A stretch of 64,000 nt of DNA, taken from contig NC_092569.1 in assembly GCF_037975245.1 (NCBI RefSeq), positions 10,852,501 through 10,916,500 of the forward strand, read 5' to 3'. The stretch comes from Apostichopus japonicus (Eukaryota > Echinodermata > Holothuroidea > Aspidochirotida > Stichopodidae). The notes under the pieces were generated by a model. That model had not been told where the DNA came from. It was given only the letters and a program-made list of their open reading frames with translations, and did not search any database. A program made the position numbers and the translations under genes. How positions within the stretch are numbered: the first letter of the stretch is position 1; every line of letters starts with the position of its first letter. Below are positions 22,500 to 64,000 of this stretch, one piece after another.

Positions 22500-23786
22500 T
22501 AGCGTATAGTTCTCTCGTATGTTGACGCATGTAGCCTAGAGCTTGTAACTGGTCCCCAAATGTTTCGTCCGGGTGTTGATTCTCTCTTGGTTCCCCGTCC
22601 CACTCTTCAATTATTCTAATAGGCTTGTTTACGGTATACCGTGTGCCGATTTTTTAACTTTACGTTTAATTCTGCTCCTCATGCACGAGCGAGCGAATAA
22701 TACCGCATGACTATCCAGCCTTCTCTGCGCCGGGTCTCTAAACACCTGCAGGGAAGGAAAAGACCCCTGCTCCTCCCGCAATTTCTCCTTAGCCTGCTGA
22801 GGGATTGTAAGACACCTGAACAACTTTTCCTTGTGTCCTCCGGGACTATAATCGCTTATCCGTCAATCTCCTCTTGCCTCCAATCGCTTCGAACATGTCG
22901 AAACAGGAAGCATCCACAGGAATCGTCGCCCTCAGTATCGCAACACTCTTACCCGTGGACGTGAACTTAGATACTCCGGCCGGATTGGTCACCTCCTCCT
23001 CCGGTTCCTCGGACTCCAAGGTGCCGTCTAAAAATATCGGCCACCCTAGCCGCCAGCTCCAGAGGTAAAGTCGTTCCCCGTGGGAGGGGTGGGCGCTCCT
23101 CCACGCTCCAGGGAGTGTGCTCTTCCGATGCCGTCTCCAACACGTACGGGTCTCCAGACCCGAGGACACTCTAGGATATCTCCCTCATCTGCCAGCGTCC
23201 CTATAGGTTCCGGTTCCACCACAGTGGCCGACGTGGAGGTTGCCGCCTCCCTCTCTCTCCACCTCATTCTCCTTATCTCTCAGAGAGCCTCTCTCATTTG
23301 CTCTCTCCACAAGTGGCTTCAACACACCGGTCATCTGGGGCAACCACTCCGGTTCCCCATCGTGCCTCCGTCTGGGATACCAATACCTTAATTCTCTCTG
23401 GTCTACGGTACCCACCGTCCAAGGACTCCGACCATACGTCTAAGATAAGCGACCATCTGTTCCTACTACACGGTCCCTTGGGGACCGCGATCGGGATCTA
23501 CTCCGGCAGCGTCACGGTTCCCGTTACCTACTCCGGGTGTGTGATTCCACTTTCGGACATCTCTCTCTCAGCGCCGACCTCCAGTCGCGTCCGACCCTTA
23601 TTGCGTCCCTGTTGTGACCGGCTTTTCGCCGGTCTGCGTCCCTGCTGGGACCAACTCTCCATCTCTCTGCGTAACTACCTGCGACCCGCTGGTCTCTCCT
23701 TTTCTACTCCAGTCTCACCGGACTTCTTCTTAGGCACTTTCAACTTCCGCACCGGAACCTTGCCTTTACTCTTGCCTTTCCGTTGA
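22500..23786 (-). pseudogene. Decayed GC-rich reading frame, probable transposon gag/ORF1-like relic
   Basis: The minus strand keeps protein-like stretches in shifting frames. They are RKGKSKGKVPVRKLKVPKKK near 23780-23690, then GTLESEEPEEEVTNPAG… to FDMFEAIGGKRRL (23030-22846), then KEKLFRCLTIPQQAKEKLRE to IKRKVKK (about 22840-22640), then EEWDGEPRENQHPDETFGDQ near 22600. Frameshifts and stops separate them. Base composition is far more GC-rich than the flanks. No family was recognised; a retroelement is the likeliest source. The SINE at 22464 interrupts the left end. Confidence 0.4.
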
Positions 23787-23799
23787 TCGAATCAACTCC

Positions 23800-25470
23800 G
23801 GGCGTAACCGGGAGCGCAGGAGACATTCTTTCCTTTTCTCTTTCTCTATCTCTCTCTCTGCTCCTTCTCCACTACGCCCCTCTCCACCGCTTCCACCCCC
23901 TCTCTCTTCAAGAAAGACAAAATCACTGCATTTCGAATATATACTACATTAACAACCCAACCATATCTTCTCTCGTTCACATATTGTTTCATTAGACTGA
24001 GGGCAACTTTTGGCATGGCAGTAATCCCGCTACGCTTATTAGAAATAGTAATTCGTATTTTTAGTGGAGGCGCAATTAAAACAAGGGACCTTCACAAAGC
24101 TTCACCACATAAAATTACCAGAGGGGAGGGGATGGTCTTGATGGTGGTACATGTTGGGTACATAGTTATTTAATGGGAATGCAGTGGATCAACAAGGGAG
24201 GAGGAGGGGGTGGGGGGAGTATTATACTATGTTAGAAGTTCCGACCGTGATGGGAAAGTGCAGTACTTTCAGTTCTCTCGTGCGATCGTCAACCACGAAA
24301 GGATATGCATGCCATGCCAAAAAGAATTTAATCCGTCTGCAATTCCGGTCAATATATATTTCAGAGCTCAGGCCCGATGGGGTCCAGTGGTGACGTCTCG
24401 GGCAGGAGACATTAAAATGTTTAATTCACTTTATGTTCATAATTCATTTAATAATTTTAAACAATAATTGGAAAACCAGTCGTGTACCATAGGGCAAAAT
24501 AATTGGGTTACTTAATTCACAAGTCTTCTCCGGTGTAAACATTTGCTTCCCATATATGCCTCATATATTGCTGAACCAGAAGGGTAGAATTTAACCGAAA
24601 AATACTATGAATAGAACGATCGAGATATATCAACGTCAAACTCGGTTGGTAATTAGTATTTCGGGAAGGGGACGGGGGGGGGGAGGGGTGTTCGTCCGAA
24701 CTTAAAGAAACTAACCTCGCGGCTTCGTATATATCAACGGGCATAGATAGGGTTTGAAATAACATCCTATCCCTTGCAATTCACTAAACTAAACTTACTA
24801 GTCCTCAGGATTGTCAACAGAACGCCGGGCCACTTTCAAAGGGCCGTAGGTACCCAACAAGTTGAATGTGATAGGGGGTCCGGCCTAGCCTGGGAGGGAG
24901 GAGAGGGTGATTACTGGATTTCTGCAACATTATTGAAATGCCGCGGATACATGGAGTATACTGCGGTTTTCCGATTGTGATATTTTGTCATACTGTAAGA
25001 CAAGTTTGAAATAAATGACTTGCCTGATATTTGGTACCAATTCCGTCAGTTAAAGATCACCCTCGTATTTTATGCATGTTAACGATCGGAATTGAACTTT
25101 ACTGTTAAAATGTCGCAGATGAGTGGATAGACACTATTAGCAGAGTGGAAATAGACTGCTTCTCGAAATTTGATCATTTGAGACTATCGTCTGAGTTTAG
25201 TTTAGAGACCCAAGGATCAGGAAGCCTTACAGTAGCTTATTTGAGATCCCATGATCCGTGTTAGATCCTTGATGAACACCGGCTTATTTTAAGCCCTCTC
25301 TTTTCGATAAGTGTTCAGAGATTAACGAGGCAGGGTGTCAATTCGCTCCCATTCCTGCTCCCGGGACGCCATTTAACGTCCCCATCCGACGGACGAGAGG
25401 GTATTCCCCAGCATCTGACCACTTTCTCAAATATGAGGTATAGACAAAAGCACCCTATTCGACATCACTG
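23800..25470. other. Intergenic region without recognised genes
   Basis: A frame at 24210-24467 (+) reads HERICMPCQKEFNPSAIPVN, which looks protein-like but matches no family I know and lacks splice support. G-rich and C/T-rich simple stretches occur near 23835-23905 and 24663-24690. Nothing else is seen. Confidence 0.35.
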
Positions 25471-25483
25471 CAGTGCAGCCATG

Positions 25484-26457
25484 CACTGGCGGATCCAAGG
25501 GGGGGGGGCAAGGGGGGCCATGCCCCCCCCAAAGGTGAGCCAAAAAGTGTTTCCGAACATCCGCTAAATCATATGATTGGAAATTAAAAAAATCGAGAGG
25601 AATAGCATGCAAAGGGAGACTAGTCTAAACCTTTTCGTTTTCTGGTTTAAAATTAAATGCAGAGCCCCCAACTGACCCGCAATTCGCGGGAATTAGACCC
25701 GCATTCTAACACCCAAACCCGCTGACCCACACAAGCGTCCGAAAAAACCGCATTGTAATTGTCAAGTATACATAAAAAAAATTGCATCAAATTTTGGCTT
25801 AGCAACCATCATTTCTTTAGCATTTAGCATAATAGAGTATAAAACCTCCTTTACAGCATTATTTGAACCTCAAATTAGCCTATAATTCTTTTCATTGGGG
25901 CGAGCAGCGAACATTTTCATGCCACGGGAAAGAATGAATTATCACCTACTATTCAATTTATTGATGTTACACACAAAAAAATGCATATTTCTCAGAAATT
26001 TTTGGGTGACAAAAGCCTTTCTAAGTGCCACCATTTTACATGTAGGCATCACCAGGATTCCAAAAAAATTCCCAGGGCCACGGCGATTCGTGGCATGGAC
26101 CAGCATTTGCCTTCTCAAGAGTTGGGAGCTATGTAAATGTATGATCATGAGGATTTACAGTTTAACACCATTTTGCAGTTACAGGCTGGTTGTAAGAAAT
26201 TTATAACCTATGAGAAATAAAATTTCTTGAGAAAGATGATCCCAACTTTTTTTTATAAATATTTTAGAAAATTACACCTGGGAAACATTTTTTTAGAAGT
26301 AAATTAACATCACTATTGTACACTTTTGTCGCACCAAATTGCATCTGAGGGCATTCAGCAATAGAAAATTTTCCAATGGGGAGGGGGCACCCCCTCCCCC
26401 ATATCACTCTAATGCCACTTTGGCCCCTCCCAAACAAAGGCCCTGGATCCGCCAGTG
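25484..26457. mobile_element. Complete non-autonomous hAT-type element (974 bp)
   Basis: The terminal inverted repeats are CACTGGCGGATCC at the left and GGATCCGCCAGTG at the right. They are flanked by a perfect 8-bp direct repeat CAGCCATG (25476-25483 and 26458-26465), the target duplication size of hAT transposons. G/C-run blocks lie just inside each end. No transposase is encoded. Confidence 0.88.
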
Positions 26458-26469
26458 CAGCCATGACGA

Positions 26470-29317
26470 ACAAAGTTATAACATATCTGAGGACGATACA
26501 ATTTAATGCAAGGGACTCTACTAATAACCTTCAGACTGGATGTAGAATATGTCTACCGTATAGAGTCAAGTTCTCACAGTGCGTTTCCATTTCTACCGGA
26601 AGATGGCAAACTCCACTGGCATCCATGCAGTAAATAGCGTGAATTTCGAGTTGTGTATTCGAAATCATTGGACCACCATAAAGTACTTCCTTATTCCCCC
26701 CATAAAAATGCATTTACCGCCCTCAGTTTTGTTTTGTTCGATTTGTTGTCCAAATTTAAACAGGCCCACGATTTGCTTATTTAATGGCTGACTAAAAATG
26801 ATTTACCAAAACAGTCTTCATGATATTCAAGTGAAATGTTGGTCCCGTAGACTTTACTTTTCGACGACACCATTGCAAAATGTTAGTACCGCCTTCTATC
26901 ATTTGGTGAGAAACTAATCTGGTCAAAGGTCAAGAAGTTGTTTTCACTTCCTTGTTCCGGGTTTCTTTAGTACGCACAGCAGCAAAGGAAAGATAGTGTA
27001 TAAGTACTGCTAGTTGTCAGGGCCTACTGCACTGTGGACAACCAACATTACTACTAAGGCTAGCCTACGTACTAGTACCACATAGTAGTCCCCAAGTCCT
27101 ATAGTCTAGCCTATATACAGTAGGCTGAACTTGGCTCCCTGGTATACGCGGCAGAAACATGCCGAATTAGTGTGAAGTAATCGTGTTCGTTTCTCCTAGA
27201 ACCGCCCATGCATTTCTTTATAGAAAAAATCAGAACAGAGACATTGGATCTGATATTGGACATCGAATCATCTTACACTTTTTGTGTGCCTCTAGCCGAA
27301 GAAACCCGAGAGAAATAAATAGCAGGTAGGCTACTGAAGGAAACACCTAGGCTATAACTTTGTCCTAGGCCAATGCGTAACGGCTTTTAGACATTTCGTT
27401 CGACAAACATTGAACTTTTAGGTAGACATAGGCCACCTTGATATTTTGGTAGGCCCAGGCTAGGTTAATATTTTATGTTGAGCCGAGGACTAGCCATTCA
27501 TTCAAGTTCATAATGCCAGAAATGCTTTTACTTGAAGTAGTAAAACTATTGCCTAGCCTAGGGCTTGTGCCTTCAGTTATAAGCCTCACTAGGGCCAGGG
27601 CCTCACGTTAGACTAAGTAATGGTACTTCTGTTAGCCTAGCTTAGGGTAGGCCCAATGAAGTACATAACCTATTTCAACTAGCCTATGTCAGGCTTTAGC
27701 AAAGTTCCATTACTAGGTCAAGCCTCAAGGCTGCACAGTTTAAGCATTAAGAAATTAAGGCATTCAAATTCTTATCACACTTTTGATTACTGTTATCATT
27801 TCACCTTCGGAGACCACTGGAATGCATACAAATTTGAACTGAATCATTAAATGGTAGTAAAGTGGTATTAATTACATGCAATTATTGCATAGGTCTAGGA
27901 TATTACCCTCATGTAATAACTTAGTTGCCAATACTGAATTGAATCTGTTATATGGTGGCTTTGCCTATACTGTAAAGGCTACATACATTTAGGCCTACAA
28001 TACGTGTACTTACATCGATTTGTCAGTTGCATTAAGTACAGTAGGTAGGCCTACCTAGGGCATGCACCGAGTACATAGCAATGGAATCTTGGAAGAAGCT
28101 TGCTGTACAAGAAATAATGTAATGAACAATTTAAAAATTAAGCCTCAAGCCATTTGAATAATATTTGGACACTAATCTAAAACTTTCATTCCCATTGCCT
28201 TAGGCTGTTGTCCGCAAGGCCTAAGGTTAGTGTTCAACATATTCAAAGTATGTACATAGTGAACATAATAATATCCTATAATGGTAATGAACATGTTGAT
28301 AACTAACCATGTGGTCGTTTTACCAAATTCCAAAAAGTGTTAATATCACATGTTATCAATATAATTTATGGTGTGATTAAAGTACTGTACACAGATAGCA
28401 GAAAACAAATAGAATGAATGTCAACTGATGGTAAGGGAAAAGTACACAACGATAGTTAATGTAAAAATTTACTAAAAACACGCACAATTTATATGTAATG
28501 AGCCACTTGCATGATAGCAGAAATCTGATGATGAGAGAAAATTCACGATGATAATTGATGTAAATATACACAATTATATAATTAAATAAAGTTTATTCGT
28601 AATGAGCCACTTGGCATGATAACAGAAAAACAAAAGGGATATCAGATCTGATGATGAGAGAGAATTCACGATGATAATTGATATAAATATACACAATTAT
28701 ATAATAATAAAGTTTTTTCGTAATGAGCCACTTGGCATGATAACAGAAAACAAAATGTATATCAGATCTGATGATGAGAGAAAATTCACGATGATAATTG
28801 ATGTAAATATACACAATTATATAATTAAATAAAGTTTATTCGTAATGAGCCACTTGGCATGATAACAGAAAAACAAAAGGGATATCTGAGCTGATGATAC
28901 TGTAAGAGAAAAATTCATGATGATAATTGATGTAAATATACACAATTATATATATAATCAAATAAGGTTTATGTGTAATCAGCCACTTGGCATGATAACA
29001 GAAAACAAACTAGGGATATTGGAGCTGATGATAAGAGAAAAATTCATGATGATAATTGATGAATAATTAAATAAGGTTTATGTGTAAATAAGCCATTTGA
29101 TGACATTGTGTAAAACTACACAGTGAATAATTTAACTACTTACCGTATCATTTGGCATTCAAAGAAAATAACATATTCTCAACCACTGATATATATCACA
29201 ATGACCCACTCATGTTTGTTATTACTTGGTATACAGTCTGTGGATTTGATTCCTTATGCAGAAAAGCCATCAGCAACACATGTAAATATAAATTTTATCT
29301 CTTCAGTTTCCTTACAG
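26470..29317. other. Region upstream of the Src-type kinase start
   Basis: The promoter and one or more non-coding first exons of the kinase are expected here, because the first coding exon is preceded by a splice acceptor at 29317. A possible non-coding exon ends at GCAG|GTAGGC near 27325, unproven. The stretch 27.0-28.1 kb is rich in TAGGCC and CTAGCC words. A tandem repeat follows at 28.4-29.1 kb. Confidence 0.4.
28370..29100. repeat. Tandem repeat, unit about 120 bp, about six copies
   Basis: Repeated landmarks are GTAATGAGCCACTTGGCATG (near 28496, 28600, 28722, 28843, 28977) and TTCACGATGATAATTGATGT. Copies differ by small indels. The minus-strand ORFs over it are repeat artefacts. Confidence 0.88.
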
Positions 29318-29348
29318 AGTACGTCTCAAGGCACCTTTAAACTCCAGG
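29318..29348 (+). other. 5' UTR part of the first coding exon of the kinase
   Basis: TTTCCTTACAG ends at 29317 and precedes 31 nt of leader before the ATG, implying at least one upstream non-coding exon. Confidence 0.65.
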
Positions 29349-62044
<32,696 letters not shown>

Positions 62045-62194
62045 TGAAACCCCCCCAAAATTTGGTGTCATCTTATTCCTCCCACCCATAGGGGTAAAAT
62101 ATATCCTGATAATTAATAGCATGTTCTGTAAAGAGGAGCGATTGATTGAATTGTGCACACTTTGGTGTGTAGGTGTGACAAGTTACCATGGCCA

Positions 62195-62293
62195 AGGCTA
62201 AGTTGTACACACTATGTATGGTACACTCTTTGTAGCGCCTTTGAACAATTTCTGTCTGATATAAATGTCTTCTGATTGATTGATTGATAAAGG
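62195..62293 (+). mobile_element. LINE 3' tail with (GATT)n end
   Basis: TTTGTAGCGCCTTTGAACAA, ATAAATGTCTTC and a GATTGATTGATTGAT run resemble the 3' tail of L2/CR1-type LINEs. Little or no coding sequence remains. Confidence 0.5.
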
Positions 62294-62739
62294 AATGTGA
62301 ATAGCTCCAAGCTTAGTTAATGCCATGTATGTATCTGAGAGGCAAAGTGGCTAAATTATCTGGGCAGATGAACTGGAAAAAAAACAAAAAATACTTGGCT
62401 TTCTGTGTGTGATGTTAATAACTTTAATCTCATAGTAATGAATGTCCCTGGGATATATTTTCAGTTTGCAGGATATTTCACACATGGAATATCCACAGTT
62501 AGAAAGTCTAAACCGAACTGATAAGGAGTCCATCGAAAGTTATTACGTATCGCAAAGTAAAATCAAGAGCCAGATTAAGATTTAGAAATAATGACATCTG
62601 AAAATGATGACAATCACAGACCGATTTCTCTGATCCACATTTTGGACAAAATGTGCAAGAAATTATTTTTTTCTTTTCTACGAACAATTCTAGCTAGATT
62701 TTAGAAGATATTGAAACTGGGTCATCCTATGCTAGCAAT

Positions 62740-63108
62740 CTGAGAATAATAATATTAAAAATAAATTACATTTATATAGCGCTTAATACAGCGTTTCAAA
62801 GTAGGAAAGAGACAAAGGAAACCATGGAAAAAAAGAAACCAGGAATCGAACAGAAATGTTTTAAGTTGTCTCTTGAAAATACAAAGGGAGGGAGAGTCAC
62901 GAACGTGAAATGGGAGTTCCTTCCAAAGAGAAGGCGCAGCAACAGAAAAGGCACGATCGCCATAACAAGTGGGGGTACATGGACCAGGAGTATATTGCAA
63001 ATGGGCATGATAGGAGGACGGAAGCGTAACTGTAGTTGACCGACGCAAAGGAGTAAGAAGTTCAGTGATATATTGAGGGGCAAGCCTGTTGGTCTTTGAT
63101 CTTCCCAT
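62740..63108 (-). mobile_element. Truncated LINE with ORF2 C-terminus
   Basis: The minus-strand frame reads LAPQYITELLTPLRRSTTVT then YGDRAFSVAAPSLWKELPFH and FKRQLKTFLF. This is the classic C-terminus of CR1/L2-type non-LTR reverse transcriptase (P.Y…ELL.PY…GDRAFSVAAP.LWN.LP…FK..LKT.LF). About 117 codons are open. A tail with AAGCGCTATATAAATGTAAT follows near 62760-62790. Confidence 0.85.
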
Positions 63109-63109
63109 A

Positions 63110-64000
63110 AAACATTGTATGATCTACCAGCATCGCTTTACATTCACCATGTCACGGACATCATCAAAAAACAAGTTTTGAAACACTTTTACTCTCAGAA
63201 TTTGCTTCTCCTTTGTCTAAAAAGATGGATTGACAGTCTGAGTACCTGAGTTTAATCGCTGGCAAACATCCAGCGTTGTTGGAAATGAAACCCCATACTA
63301 TAGCTAGTCACTTGAATGCTGAAGTGTATCACTGTGTTGTGTACATGGTTAATTATCAGGTGAAATAGTTAAAGAATCTCTCATAGCAAGCCATCACACC
63401 CAGAATGTCACTGTTCTTTCCCTTTTCAAACGTGAGATATTTTCAATCCTGCTTTCTGTTCTAATTCAACAAAGTTGGTTGTCCTTTCAACTTGGAACAA
63501 TATAACTCTATCTAGCTGTCAATAGTTAACCCATTCTCTTGTAAGTGTTTTGTGTTGTGTTATTTTATTGTACTCTCACACAGTATTCTGTGTATTGGCT
63601 GAGGATGATGTTATTAATAACTAATAGTTGCGTCAAGTTTCATAACTATACTGAATGCAGAAACAAACATCGTCGTTGTTTTATATTACTAGAGGAGAAG
63701 AGGCAGGTAGTCTGACACACTTTCTAAACAGAAAAAAAAAAAGATGGCTTTCCTTTTTGAAAATGAATATAGAAAAATCTTTCACTTTAATTCTCGCAAA
63801 AGTTAGCTTAATAATCTCCTGAAATAGTTTCAATTTTTGTTATGAATTGTTCCAAATTCTGCTGTATATTTTAGTCTAGTTGGTCAACTGAAAAACTCAT
63901 TCAAACACTACAATTAGGGAGGTACTTTAAAGAGATAAAAAGAAGGAAGAGCTAACAACAACAAAAAATGGTTTTAATAATCATTCTATCGTATAATATT
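63110..64000. other. Kinase intron 10, right edge
   Basis: AT-rich intron DNA with no recognised exon or repeat. The next kinase exon should lie beyond the window. Confidence 0.5.

Noticed and set aside
23298-23786. 162-codon plus-strand ORF
   Set aside because: Low-complexity Ser/Pro/Leu-rich antisense of the decayed GC-rich minus-strand frame; no domain or splice support.
28370-29100. CRISPR-like direct repeats
   Set aside because: The units are about 120 bp and contiguous, with no unique spacers, in an animal intergenic region; an ordinary tandem repeat.

Overview
The window is genomic DNA from an animal nucleus. Genes are split by GT-AG introns, microsatellites and transposon remains are dense, and nothing looks bacterial. 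The gene set (a secreted fibrinogen-domain lectin, a phosphatidylinositol synthase and a Src-family kinase of the Src42A/FRK type), together with the LINE and SINE scraps, suggests a marine invertebrate deuterostome. An echinoderm such as a sea cucumber is the best guess, but this is inference and nothing here proves the species.

Layout. 1-860 is a very long TAGA microsatellite. 2949-8638 (+) is a complete multi-exon gene for a secreted protein with a signal peptide, a short Cys-rich exon, a Ser/Thr/Pro linker made of four tandemly duplicated 69-nt exons, a TIL domain, a TILa/VWC-like module, an EGF-like module and a C-terminal fibrinogen-related domain (FReD). Its 3' UTR probably runs to about 9.88 kb. 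20167 down to 11000 (-) holds three recognisable exons of CDIPT (phosphatidylinositol synthase). Intron 1 is about 8.2 kb and packed with nested transposons, among them a fold-back element with 18-bp repeats in its arms and hAT-like GC-rich repeats. The later CDIPT exons were not found. 20.3-29.3 kb has no gene I can support. It holds a decayed, unusually GC-rich minus-strand ORF (22.6-23.8 kb), a tRNA-derived SINE, and a 974-bp hAT-type element with a perfect 8-bp target duplication. 29349-61955 (+) is a Src-family kinase gene of at least ten coding exons (SH4, unique region, SH3, SH2, linker, kinase N-lobe, catalytic loop, activation loop). It runs off the right edge before the rest of the C-lobe and the C-terminal tail. 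Its introns reach 10.6 kb and contain truncated LINE 3' ends, tandem satellites, a second complete hAT element, partial copies of an SH3 exon, and a striking excess of the palindromic word TACNGTA.

How the genes relate. They share no obvious pathway: a secreted putative recognition protein, an ER membrane lipid enzyme and a membrane-anchored signalling kinase. The reading frames were joined by hand using splice-site phase. All joined phases agree: FReD gives 503 codons plus stop, and the Src-type kinase gives 418 codons up to just past the activation-loop Tyr, as in other Src kinases. The most unusual biology is the cassette-exon expansion and Cys-rich insert in the FReD protein, the fold-back element family, and the TACNGTA-rich introns.
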